NCBI GenBank assembly: GCA_045644725.1
Contig: JAZRHK010000023.1
Coordinates: forward strand, 1-51,228
From: CAAGNP01 sp045644725
GTDB taxonomy: Bacteria > Bacteroidota > Bacteroidia > Bacteroidales > UBA932
DNA: 51,228 nucleotides
Direction: 5' to 3'
Part shown: piece after piece, positions 1-6,975 of the stretch
Layout of the letters: each line of letters starts with the position of its first letter
How positions within the stretch are numbered: position 1 is the first letter of the stretch
Position numbers and translations under genes: made by a program
Notes under the pieces: model-generated
What the model was told of the DNA's origin: nothing
Database searches by the model: none
Seen by the model: the letters and a program-made list of their open reading frames with translations, nothing else

Positions 1-156
1 TACAAATACGCTAAGGCTTGGGACACTGTCAGAAAGGCAGAATATTCAGGAATGCCGTTTTCCACACCGTTCATGTCATATAACAACATCAAGGGTGGCA
101 ATGGCATCTTTGCCGGAGTCACTCTTTATGACAGCGGGTTAATTGAAGTTGAATAA
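1..156 (+). CDS. C-terminal end of a DUF4249-like lipoprotein (cut by window edge)
   Basis: An open frame enters from the left edge and stops with TAA at 154-156, leaving 51 residues. The end contains a Y-x-Y opening, an aromatic/proline stretch and the block NNIKGGNGIFAG. The complete DUF4249 gene later in this window (30936) has the matching block SNVEGGYGFFSA at the same distance from a YYRYLKW segment, so I read this as the last part of a second DUF4249 protein. Members of that family are outer-membrane-associated lipoproteins usually encoded beside a TonB-dependent receptor, which would lie to the left of the window. The assignment rests on one short block and is moderate. Confidence 0.55.
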   Translation, partial: YKYAKAWDTVRKAEYSGMPFSTPFMSYNNIKGGNGIFAGVTLYDSGLIEVE

Positions 157-161
157 ATTGA

Positions 162-472
162 ACCACGAAACGAATCTTATTATTCTTGGCTATAGCTGTT
201 AGCCTGTTGTCTATCCATGGTGCAAAAGCACAGACAAGATCGGTGAATCTGGAACTTCTTGGATCATCCGGAATGGCTGGAGTCAACTGTGATGCACGAT
301 TCAAAGGAGATTACGGTTTCGGTTATTCTGCCGGACTCGGATATGTGGGAATGAGCGAAGCGAATACCTGGAGGATCTTATCTCAGCAGCTATGCGAGTA
401 ATTGGTGCGGGCAGTAGGAAAGCCTTGGTAAACGATGTGTATGTGCCTATGGGATATTGTAATTCCAATTGA
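162..472 (+). pseudogene. Decayed outer-membrane/secreted protein gene
   Basis: The first frame reads like a signal peptide (TTKRILLFLAIAVSLL, then AKAQ as cleavage site) followed by beta-strand-like sequence with GYGFGYSAGLGY, but it has no ATG, GTG or TTG in frame at its beginning and stops at about 401. From about 341 the protein-like sequence continues in another frame (shift of -1 or +2) with SEYLEDLISAAM and NDVYVPMGY, ending with TGA at 472. Small Bacteroidetes outer-membrane proteins have this layout (signal peptide, glycine/aromatic strands, a V-Y-V-P motif). I infer a gene disabled by loss of the start and a frameshift. It also fills the only gap of more than 300 bases at this end of the window. 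Confidence 0.5.
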
Positions 473-478
473 AAAGTA

Positions 479-486
479 TACCTTTG
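479..486 (+). promoter_or_regulatory. -7 box of the DUF4491 gene
   Basis: TACCTTTG fits the Bacteroidetes -7 consensus TAnnTTTG and lies 24 bases before the ATG at 511. A TTG (457-459) about 19 bases upstream could serve as the -33 element. The box overlies the region just after the decayed gene, so the promoter may have arisen in its remains. Confidence 0.45.
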
Positions 487-510
487 TCGGGGTAAAATGT
501 TTGTGAAGAT

Positions 511-798
511 ATGAATTTGACAGGACTTCTTGTGGGACTTTCCACATTCTTGATAATCGGGCTGTTCCACCCACTTGTAGTCAAGGCTGAATATTATCTC
601 GGCGTGAAGAGCTGGATATTGTTTGCTATTGCCGGTGTGGCCTTTGCGGCAGCATCTATTCTTATAGATCATATGATATGGTCAATAATTATGGGGGTAG
701 TGGCCTTCTCCTCATTCTGGAGCATACTGGAGGTCGTTCATCAGCGTGAGCGTGTCCGCAAAGGGTGGTTCCCAGAGGGGCCTGGACATAAGAAGTAA
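511..798 (+). CDS. DUF4491 family small membrane protein
   Basis: This 95-residue protein has three hydrophobic segments (about residues 4-24, 33-50 and 55-72) and ends in a polar tail with the motif EKGWFP-like RKGWFPEGPG. The opening MNLTGLLVGL, the F-HPLVVKAEY block and the W-SI-GV-AFSSFWSI block are what I recognise of the DUF4491 family, which is about 100 residues long, so the gene looks complete. The family has no established function. A TAnnTTTG promoter box precedes it by 24 bases. It is followed by an outer-membrane protein gene that starts 19 bases after its stop, so the two may be cotranscribed. Confidence 0.75.
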   Translation: MNLTGLLVGLSTFLIIGLFHPLVVKAEYYLGVKSWILFAIAGVAFAAASILIDHMIWSIIMGVVAFSSFWSILEVVHQRERVRKGWFPEGPGHKK

Positions 799-817
799 TA
801 CCGCATACCACACGATT

Positions 818-1426
818 ATGAAACTATACAGATTAGTACTTGCTATAATTATATCAGTATCAATTGCTACAGCCACCTATGCCCAGGAGGATAAAGTAAT
901 CAAGGGCTTTTCGGGTGGCATGATGGTTCATTCGGGGTATCAGTTCGGGGGGGACAATCCATATAATCTCTCTATCTCCAGCCCCACTTTCGGTATCGGA
1001 GGATGTGCCAAGATTCACCTTACAGACCATTTCAGGGCGGGATTCGAGGGGTATTTTTCTACAGCTCCGATCCATAAAGGGGTCCAAAGCGGAAGTCACA
1101 ACAAGCTCTTCTGGACAGGAGTTCTGGCAGACTGGTTCTGGCAGAAAGGGAAGCTCATTCCATATATTGGAGTGACAGCAGGTGGCGGAATGGAAACATC
1201 ATTCTATATGTTTGAGGGTAATAAATACGACTGGGAAATGGAACAGAAATCTGTATTGCACAAGCAGCCTGTCTTTATTCTGGACCCATACGTAGGAATA
1301 GAATATGCAGTGGGAAAGGCCCTCAGGCTTACATTGAAAGCAGATTGGCTATTGGCTTTCCATTCAAATGGTCTTAACTGGCCTATGGGACCACGCGTAT
1401 ACTTCGGCTTTATATTCGCGCACTGA
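818..1426 (+). CDS. Outer-membrane beta-barrel protein
   Basis: I start the gene at ATG 818 because MKLYRLVLAIIISVSIATATYAQ is a clean signal peptide with an AQ-type cleavage site; the longer frame from 746 overlaps the DUF4491 gene and adds nonsense. The 202-residue product alternates polar and hydrophobic residues, is rich in glycine and aromatics, has strand-like blocks such as IPYIGVTAGGG and LDPYVGIEYAVG, and ends in VYFGFIFAH, close to the aromatic-ended last strand of porin-type barrels. It resembles the OmpW/OprF-like small barrels of Bacteroidetes, but I cannot name a family. Its 3' end overlaps the convergent patatin gene by 17 bases. Confidence 0.6.
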   Translation: MKLYRLVLAIIISVSIATATYAQEDKVIKGFSGGMMVHSGYQFGGDNPYNLSISSPTFGIGGCAKIHLTDHFRAGFEGYFSTAPIHKGVQSGSHNKLFWTGVLADWFWQKGKLIPYIGVTAGGGMETSFYMFEGNKYDWEMEQKSVLHKQPVFILDPYVGIEYAVGKALRLTLKADWLLAFHSNGLNWPMGPRVYFGFIFAH

Positions 1427-2264
1427 TCAGACCGGAACTCTGTGCTATCCTGTACCCTTCGTCATAGAGTGCAGACAGCTTCTTGGTGTCAGTCTCCATA
1501 CGCCCCACCTCTACAGGCTTTTCAGGGGATATCACTATTACTTTCCCTTCCGCCTCAAGTTTGTCTATAAGGTCAAGAGTCCTGTTATATGTGGTGTTCC
1601 GTTCGGCTATAGCTCTTTGTAAATTAGGATATTTGCGGTAGAATAGTTTGGTAATGGGGTGTGATGATTCCTTCTTTCTATATCCTCTCTGTCGGGTAAG
1701 GACCACTACAGCCTTTTCATATCCTTGGCTCAGAGCATATTCTATTGGGATAGAATCGGCTATGCCACCATCAAGCATAGGGATTCCGTCTACGTGTGTG
1801 ATTTGGCAAACATAGGGGAGACTGCTTGATGCACGGACAATATCCATAACCCTCTCTGATGATTTTCTCTCCTCCAGATATTCTGCCTGCCCGGTGAGGC
1901 AATTTGTGGCGACCATCACATACCTGTCGCGATTTGCAAAATATGTATCGTAATCGTAGGGGATAATTTTGGTGGGGAAATCTTCAAAAAGGAGTTTGAA
2001 GTCCATTATACACCCCTGTGTGAAGAGGTATTTCAGACCTACATAGTGGTACTTGTCCATCAGGTCAATATTGCTTGACCTGGCTCTGCCTCTCTGCCCT
2101 GACATATAGGAGAGGCCATTGCAGGCACCTGCACTTACACCCACAGTAAAGGGGAATCTGATACCATTGTCCATGAAATGGTCCAGAACACCGCAGGTAA
2201 ACACTCCGCGTAGTCCCCCCCCTTCAAGGATCAGAGCAGTATGGTTGTCGATTTTTGTCTGCAT
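1410..2264 (-). CDS. Patatin-like phospholipase
   Basis: This 284-residue protein carries all the parts of the patatin catalytic dyad: the oxyanion loop GGGLRG (residues 15-20), the nucleophile elbow GVSAG with Ser44, and the Asp165 of LDGG. The family hydrolyses acyl esters of phospholipids or related lipids through this Ser-Asp dyad. There is no signal peptide or membrane segment, so it should be cytoplasmic or peripherally attached. The length and the residues after the dyad (ADSIPIEYA) match the bacterial YjjU-like group. The true substrate cannot be told from the sequence. It stands alone on the minus strand, behind the terminator of the serine hydrolase gene. Confidence 0.85.
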   Translation of the reverse strand: MQTKIDNHTALILEGGGLRGVFTCGVLDHFMDNGIRFPFTVGVSAGACNGLSYMSGQRGRARSSNIDLMDKYHYVGLKYLFTQGCIMDFKLLFEDFPTKIIPYDYDTYFANRDRYVMVATNCLTGQAEYLEERKSSERVMDIVRASSSLPYVCQITHVDGIPMLDGGIADSIPIEYALSQGYEKAVVVLTRQRGYRKKESSHPITKLFYRKYPNLQRAIAERNTTYNRTLDLIDKLEAEGKVIVISPEKPVEVGRMETDTKKLSALYDEGYRIAQSSGLISARI

Positions 2265-2276
2265 ATTGCAAAGATA

Positions 2277-2313
2277 ATAAAAAAGGTAACTGAAACAGGT
2301 TATTCCAGTTACC
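2277..2313 (-). terminator. Intrinsic terminator after the serine hydrolase gene
   Basis: GGTAACTG (2285-2292) and CAGTTACC (2306-2313) form an 8-bp stem with a 13-base loop. On the minus strand the stem is followed by six T residues (plus-strand A run 2279-2284). It lies just beyond the stop of the gene at 2327. Confidence 0.8.
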
Positions 2314-2326
2314 CTTTCGTAAAATA

Positions 2327-3634
2327 TTATTCGGGCTGTTGCATGTTGAGGAAGTAGTCGGCTATGGCCTGGTAGGCTGGCAGGGAGTAGGGGTCATTGA
2401 CGGCATTGGATGCCTCCGGATGTGAGGCGAGCCTTACTATCACTATCTCTGCTGTAGGATCTATGTAGATCGCCTGACCGTGGACACCGCGTGCCATAAA
2501 TGCCTGATTGTCATTGTTGGTGACCCACCACATATTGCGATAGCCCCATCCTTTGAGATTGGGATATGCTTTCACATCAAACTTGTCGGTCTCCACGTGG
2601 TAGATAATGTCATTGAGGACACTCTTGGGGATGACCTGTTTGCCATTGAAATGGCCTCCGCACCTGACCATCTCCCCAAACATGGCAAAGTCCCTCAGGC
2701 TTCCATTGAATCCGCCTCCAGCAAAAGGTACTCCAGATGCATCCACCTGATAGTATCCGTCAATATGTGCGCCCATAGGCTGCCATATCTTTTCAGAAAG
2801 AAGGTGGGCTATGTTTTTCCCTGTAACTCTGGAAATAACCCAGGCAAGAACATCTGTATTTATTGTTTTATATGCAAATTTCTCTCCGTGTATCCCTTTC
2901 TTTCTGACTGTTACTATGTAGTCATAGAAATTTTTATAACTCTTGTCCGCCGCTTGGTTGAAGACATTTCCAGCTTGGGAAAATTTCCATACCTCTGCAT
3001 TAGGATCGGAGTAGTTTTCGCTATATTTTATTGCAGTGGTCATATCCAGAAGATCTCGGATAGTGGCATCTCCAAAGGCACAATTATTAAGCTCTGGCAC
3101 ATAAAAGCCAGCTGTCATATTTGGGTCTAGCAGACCTTCTGCCACAAGTATGGCACCAAGCGTCCCTGTGAGGGTCTTGCTGCAGGACATGGCAGCATGT
3201 GTCCCATCTGGAGTAAGGGCTCCGAAATACTTCTCATAAACTATTGTCCCCCGGTGAAGGATGATTATCCCATCTGTATAGACTTTTTCGAGGGCTTGCT
3301 TCCACGTAATGGGCTTTTTCTCGAATAGGGGGATAAAGGTGATATTGTCAATTTCCGGATCAATGCGGACATTGAAATTATACCTGTTTACCTGCGCACT
3401 CTTGACCTCTCTGGTAGGCATAAAGAGCCGCATATTGCATACGCTGTATCTTAGTGCGGGAAATTCAAAAAAAGAACCATCCGCCATTGTTACGGTACGG
3501 TCGGTGGGAGGGGGAAAGCCCTCCATCCATCCCATTAGGATGGGGTCAGATTCGCCCGCAGTGAGCTGAGTCTGAGCTCTTGCTGTTAGTGTGGACACTA
3601 TCATACAAAATATAAGTGTTTTAAAAATTTTCAT
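2327..3634 (-). CDS. Serine hydrolase, beta-lactamase class C / NylB-like fold, exported
   Basis: The ATG at 3634 gives MKIFKTLIFCMIVSTLTARAQ, a signal peptide; the upstream extension in the same frame runs through the terminator region and is rejected. The mature 415-residue protein has the S-x-x-K motif SCSK (residues 150-153), a YKTINTDVL block in place of the usual Y-x-N, and a late HGQ motif (VHGQAIYIDP) equivalent to the H/K-T-G box. This combination is typical of the 6-aminohexanoate-dimer hydrolase/esterase-like branch, not of true beta-lactamases. It probably acts in the periplasm on an amide or ester. It is a single gene between two minus-strand terminators. Confidence 0.75.
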   Translation of the reverse strand: MKIFKTLIFCMIVSTLTARAQTQLTAGESDPILMGWMEGFPPPTDRTVTMADGSFFEFPALRYSVCNMRLFMPTREVKSAQVNRYNFNVRIDPEIDNITFIPLFEKKPITWKQALEKVYTDGIIILHRGTIVYEKYFGALTPDGTHAAMSCSKTLTGTLGAILVAEGLLDPNMTAGFYVPELNNCAFGDATIRDLLDMTTAIKYSENYSDPNAEVWKFSQAGNVFNQAADKSYKNFYDYIVTVRKKGIHGEKFAYKTINTDVLAWVISRVTGKNIAHLLSEKIWQPMGAHIDGYYQVDASGVPFAGGGFNGSLRDFAMFGEMVRCGGHFNGKQVIPKSVLNDIIYHVETDKFDVKAYPNLKGWGYRNMWWVTNNDNQAFMARGVHGQAIYIDPTAEIVIVRLASHPEASNAVNDPYSLPAYQAIADYFLNMQQPE

Positions 3635-3684
3635 AATGAATCTGTTTTTGTCACACCTACAGAAATACAAATAGTGAGCCACGG

Positions 3685-3713
3685 GAAAAAGAAACCCCCG
3701 GACGGAACCGGGG
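3685..3713 (-). terminator. Intrinsic terminator of the Vor/acyl-CoA synthetase operon
   Basis: CCCCGG (3696-3701) pairs with CCGGGG (3708-3713) across a 6-base loop. On the minus strand the stem runs into TTTCTTTTT. It lies about 50 bases past the last gene of the operon (thioesterase stop at 3762). Confidence 0.85.
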
Positions 3714-3761
3714 ATGACGTATCTCAATTATATGGAACCGGAGGGTTCGTGTCAGATTTAT

Positions 3762-4133
3762 CTATAATCTTGAAAGGAATTTCTCGATCTGGATAATGAA
3801 ACGGGTATGGGTTCCGTGACCGATGGTGTTGCCGGCTGAGTCTGTAGCCGAGACATCAAATGTAAGCTTGCGGCCATCTATCTCAGTGAGAACAGCTTTG
3901 GCTGTGATGGTATCTCCAATTTTGGATGCTTTTACGTGGTCTACATTCATCTGTGTGCCGACAGTGGATTCTCCTTCGGCCAAAGACTCCTGGACAAGTG
4001 TAAATGCGGCCTTCTCCATCAATGCTATCATCGATGGGGTAGAGAATACATCCAGGCCGCCAGAGCCAACTGCTGAAGCGCAGTTGGCTGGCTCAACCTG
4101 TGTAGTGCAAGTATATTCTGTTCCTGTATTCAT
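3762..4133 (-). CDS. Hotdog-fold acyl-CoA thioesterase (FlK-like)
   Basis: The 123-residue protein has the hotdog layout: the STPSMIALMEKAA helix (residues about 31-43) with a conserved Glu, then GTQMNVDHVKAS and the strands around DGRKLTFDVSA and GTHTRFII. This matches the fluoroacetyl-CoA thioesterase-like group of small dimeric thioesterases. The gene starts one base after the stop of the oxidoreductase gamma subunit, so it is translated from the same mRNA, and the operon terminator follows. I infer that it releases free acid from acyl-CoA made by the oxidoreductase, perhaps to recycle CoA or to clear an unwanted acyl group. Confidence 0.75.
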   Translation of the reverse strand: MNTGTEYTCTTQVEPANCASAVGSGGLDVFSTPSMIALMEKAAFTLVQESLAEGESTVGTQMNVDHVKASKIGDTITAKAVLTEIDGRKLTFDVSATDSAGNTIGHGTHTRFIIQIEKFLSRL

Positions 4134-4134
4134 A

Positions 4135-4680
4135 TTATCTGATGTCCTCTACAGCATTCATGCCTACATTGATGGCCTCTTCATTCATAGGGATAAGTCC
4201 GTGGTGACGAGGTGGAAGAGACTTTTTGAGACCTTTAAGTACATTTTCCATAGTCACGATAGGTTTCTTCTTTAGGAATGCTCCCAGAACTATCATATTG
4301 TAAGCTTTGGCGTTGCCAAGGTTTGCAGCCTCATCTACAGCTGCGATCCTGCAAACTGTGATGTCGGTCCTTTCAGGGTGACGTGTGATGCCATTGGGGT
4401 CGTAGATAAGGAGACCTCCAGGTTTTACCCTTGACTCGAATTTGTCCATTGACTGCTGGTTAAGGATGATGGCAGTGTCATATTTGCTCAGAATAGGTGA
4501 GCTGATCTTGTTGTCGCTGAGGATTACGCATACGTTACATGTACCGCCACGCATCTCAGGACCGTATGAAGGCATCCAGGTAACCTCCTGGTCTTGCATA
4601 ATTCCACCGTAAGCGAGGATCTTTCCCATAGAGAGGACACCTTGTCCTCCGAAGCCTGCGATAATTATTTCTTCTTTCAT
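4135..4680 (-). CDS. 2-oxoacid:ferredoxin oxidoreductase, gamma subunit
   Basis: The 181-residue protein has the gamma-domain opening IIIAGFGGQGVLSMGKILA (residues 5-23) and the block YGPEMRGGTCNV, both diagnostic of the pyruvate/2-oxoacid ferredoxin oxidoreductase catalytic gamma domain. In this enzyme class the gamma subunit takes part in binding CoA and holding the heteromer together. It follows the beta subunit by 28 bases and precedes the thioesterase by one base. Length and motifs are intact. The class converts a 2-oxoacid plus CoA to acyl-CoA, CO2 and reduced ferredoxin in the cytoplasm. Confidence 0.9.
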   Translation of the reverse strand: MKEEIIIAGFGGQGVLSMGKILAYGGIMQDQEVTWMPSYGPEMRGGTCNVCVILSDNKISSPILSKYDTAIILNQQSMDKFESRVKPGGLLIYDPNGITRHPERTDITVCRIAAVDEAANLGNAKAYNMIVLGAFLKKKPIVTMENVLKGLKKSLPPRHHGLIPMNEEAINVGMNAVEDIR

Positions 4681-4708
4681 AACTTTCTTAATATTAATTG
4701 GATACCTA

Positions 4709-5470
4709 TTATCTGTCTTTCATATCACCAAGCGGATAGAATGGGAACATGTTCTCTTCCATCCATTTGTTTGCTTTTACAGGGGTGGTTTTCCAGCCTG
4801 AGTTACAAGTGCTGACCACCTCTACAAATGAGGTACCTTTGTTCATCATTGAGTTCTCAAATGCCTTGCGGATAGCTTTTTTCGCTTTGCGTACAGCTGC
4901 AGGGTTCTGGACAGACTGACGGGTTACATAGCAAGTACCTTCAAGCTGTGCAATAAGTTCGGTGATTTTCATAGGATAACCGTTGAGGTCTGCACGGCGG
5001 CCGTAAGGGGTAGTAGCTGTAACCTGGCCAAGTAGGGTAGTAGGGGCCATCTGACCACCTGTCATACCGTAGATAGCGTTGTTGATGAAGATAACCACGA
5101 TATTCTCACCTCTGTTGCATGCGTGCATGATCTCAGCTGTACCGATAGAAGCAAGGTCACCGTCACCCTGATATGTGAATACATATTTGTCAGGCATAAG
5201 TCTCTTGGTAGCTGTAGCAAGGGCAGGAGCTCTACCGTGGGCAGCCTGTTGCCAGTCTATATCCAGGTAGTTATATGCGAATACAGAGCATCCTACAGGA
5301 GATACACCGATGGTTTTGTCCTGGATGCCCATCTCTTCGATAACTTCTGCAATCAATTTATGAACTACACCGTGCGAACAACCTGGGCAGTAGTGCAGTA
5401 CGGCGTCTTTCAGAACGGGGGTTTTACCGTAAACCTTATTTTCAGGTTTGATTATATCTTTAATATCCAT
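4709..5470 (-). CDS. 2-oxoacid:ferredoxin oxidoreductase, beta (TPP-binding) subunit
   Basis: The 253-residue protein has the CPGCSHG motif (residues 28-34), the GDGDLASIGTAE magnesium-diphosphate motif and NNAIYGMTGGQMAPTT, which together form the thiamine diphosphate site of the beta subunit. The [CPGC] cysteines are those expected in members that hand electrons to a separate ferredoxin subunit. It lies 5 bases after the alpha subunit. The sequence resembles the branched-chain 2-oxoacid (Vor) and 2-oxoglutarate (Kor) enzymes more than pyruvate enzymes, because TPP and alpha domains are separate short chains. The exact substrate cannot be fixed by reading. Confidence 0.9.
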   Translation of the reverse strand: MDIKDIIKPENKVYGKTPVLKDAVLHYCPGCSHGVVHKLIAEVIEEMGIQDKTIGVSPVGCSVFAYNYLDIDWQQAAHGRAPALATATKRLMPDKYVFTYQGDGDLASIGTAEIMHACNRGENIVVIFINNAIYGMTGGQMAPTTLLGQVTATTPYGRRADLNGYPMKITELIAQLEGTCYVTRQSVQNPAAVRKAKKAIRKAFENSMMNKGTSFVEVVSTCNSGWKTTPVKANKWMEENMFPFYPLGDMKDR

Positions 5471-5475
5471 AGCGC

Positions 5476-6558
5476 CTATTTATTAATTGATTTTACAAAT
5501 GCTTCAAATACCTCCTCAGGATCAGGAATCATACCTCCCTGACGGCCGTAGAAGTTAACAGGTACTCTACCGTTAGAGATAACTTTCAGATCCTCTACCA
5601 TCTGCCCTGCATTAAGCTCTACAGACATAATGCTCTTAAGCTGAGGGATAAGTGCCTCTACAGCTGCTTTTGGATAAGGGAATAGGGTGATAGGGCGAAG
5701 AAGACCCACTTTGTAACCTTGTTCACGTGCATGGTCAACCACAGCCTCACCGATACGAGACATACATCCGAATGCTACGATAAGGTGTTCTGCATCTTCA
5801 GTTTTATAGGTGCTGAATCTTGCCTCATTAGCCTCGATCTCAGCATATTTCTTCTGAAGTTTGATATTGTGTCTCTCCTGAACATCTGCTTCAAGGGCGA
5901 GAGAAGTGATGGTATTTCCACCTCTGTGTGCAGGTTTGCCGATGGTTGCCCAAGAGTCACATAGTGCGCGTACCTCTTCTTCTGTGCGACGTGCTTTTGT
6001 AGGTCTTATTTCTACTTTCTCCATCATTTGGCCAATAACACCGTCACCAAGAATCATGGCAGGGATACGGTATTTGAATGCCAACTCGAAGCCAAGATCC
6101 ACAAAATCGTACATATCCTGAGCCGATGCAGGGGCAAGTACAATCATGTGATAGTCACCGTGTCCACCAGCTTTTGTAGCCTGGAAATAGTCACCCTGAC
6201 TTGGCTGGATGGTGCCTAGGCCAGGACCACCTCTCATGACGTTTACTACAAGACAAGGAAGCTCAGCACCTGCAAGGTAGCTAAGACCTTCACACATAAG
6301 GCTGATGCCGGGGCTACTTGAAGATGTCATAACTTTTTTGCTACAGCAAGCACCACCATATACCATATTGATAGATGAGGTCTCACTTTCTGCCTGAAGA
6401 ACCACCATACCAGTGGTCTCCCAAGGTTTCTCTTTCATCAACGTCTCCATTACTTCTGATTGGGGCGTGATAGGGTAGCCGAAGTATCCGTCGCAACCGC
6501 AGTTGATAGCTGCATAAGCGATAGCTTCATTTCCCTTCATTAGAACTTTTTCTGCCAT
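5476..6558 (-). CDS. vorB: 2-oxoacid:ferredoxin oxidoreductase, alpha subunit (VorB-like)
   Basis: The 360-residue protein begins MKGNEAIAYAA-CGCDGYFGYPITPQSE, the usual start of the alpha subunit pyrimidine-binding domain, and carries the Glu-containing QAESETSSINMVYGG segment and the SSSSPGISLMCEG block. The domain from about residue 245 (LIVAFGCMSRIGEA) is the transketolase C-like domain. Proteins of this length and start are generally named 3-methyl-2-oxobutanoate dehydrogenase VorB in Bacteroidetes, hence the symbol, but 2-oxoglutarate as substrate is not excluded. It sits between the ferredoxin subunit (12 bases upstream) and the beta subunit. Confidence 0.85.
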   Translation of the reverse strand: MAEKVLMKGNEAIAYAAINCGCDGYFGYPITPQSEVMETLMKEKPWETTGMVVLQAESETSSINMVYGGACCSKKVMTSSSSPGISLMCEGLSYLAGAELPCLVVNVMRGGPGLGTIQPSQGDYFQATKAGGHGDYHMIVLAPASAQDMYDFVDLGFELAFKYRIPAMILGDGVIGQMMEKVEIRPTKARRTEEEVRALCDSWATIGKPAHRGGNTITSLALEADVQERHNIKLQKKYAEIEANEARFSTYKTEDAEHLIVAFGCMSRIGEAVVDHAREQGYKVGLLRPITLFPYPKAAVEALIPQLKSIMSVELNAGQMVEDLKVISNGRVPVNFYGRQGGMIPDPEEVFEAFVKSINK

Positions 6559-6570
6559 ATCGGTAAATTT

Positions 6571-6792
6571 TTAAATTTTTACTCTATAAACTGTGATTAC
6601 TGCGTCAGGACACACTGTCGCGCAGTTAGTGCAACCGGTGCAGCTTTCAGGATTCTCCATATAAAGGAAATTGTACCCTTTGCTGTTAACCTCTTTGGAT
6701 AGTGCGATGGTCTGTGTAGGACAATTTACAACGCAAACGCCACAGCCTTTGCATCTCTCTGTGTCAACTACTATTGCTCCTCGTAATGCCAT
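6571..6792 (-). CDS. 2-oxoacid:ferredoxin oxidoreductase, delta subunit (2x[4Fe-4S] ferredoxin)
   Basis: The 73-residue protein has two complete C-x2-C-x2-C-x3-C(P) clusters: Cys14, 17, 20, 24 and Cys51, 54, 57, 61. Each is followed by Pro, so two [4Fe-4S] clusters are expected. As the delta subunit it takes electrons from the thiamine site and passes them to soluble ferredoxin. Its place directly upstream of alpha, beta and gamma gives the order delta-alpha-beta-gamma, which is common for Vor/Kor operons. No extra domain or lost cysteine is seen. Confidence 0.92.
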   Translation of the reverse strand: MALRGAIVVDTERCKGCGVCVVNCPTQTIALSKEVNSKGYNFLYMENPESCTGCTNCATVCPDAVITVYRVKI

Positions 6793-6812
6793 AATTTATA
6801 ATGTTTTAAAGT

Positions 6813-6971
6813 TTATTTTTTAAATTTGAAAAATTCAAAACCGTTTCCAATGCTCTCCATAATGAAATCCCATCTGATAATTATACCTATGATGAGAAAT
6901 ACTATAAGGATCAAAAAAACCTGTGTTGTGGATGTTTGTCTGCTCCACCACTCTTTAATTTTGTCAATCAT
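6813..6971 (-). CDS. 52-residue single-span membrane protein in the Vor operon
   Basis: This gene is short but well supported. It starts with ATG (6971-6969), four bases after the stop of the acyl-CoA synthetase gene, and ends with TAA at 6813, 20 bases before the ferredoxin subunit. The product has a charged, Trp-containing head (MIDKIKEWWSRQ), one strongly hydrophobic span (about residues 18-33, VFLILIVFLIIGIIIR) and a tail with many Phe and Lys (FEFFKFKK). By the positive-inside rule the orientation is ambiguous because both ends are basic. I do not recognise a family. The tight spacing on both sides argues for a real protein translated with the operon, possibly one that tethers the enzymes to the membrane (inference). 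Confidence 0.7.
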   Translation of the reverse strand: MIDKIKEWWSRQTSTTQVFLILIVFLIIGIIIRWDFIMESIGNGFEFFKFKK

Positions 6972-6975
6972 ATTC

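Noticed and set aside
2480..3130. 216-codon plus-strand open frame
   Set aside because: It lies fully inside the serine hydrolase gene on the other strand, which has clear catalytic motifs; the antisense product shows none.
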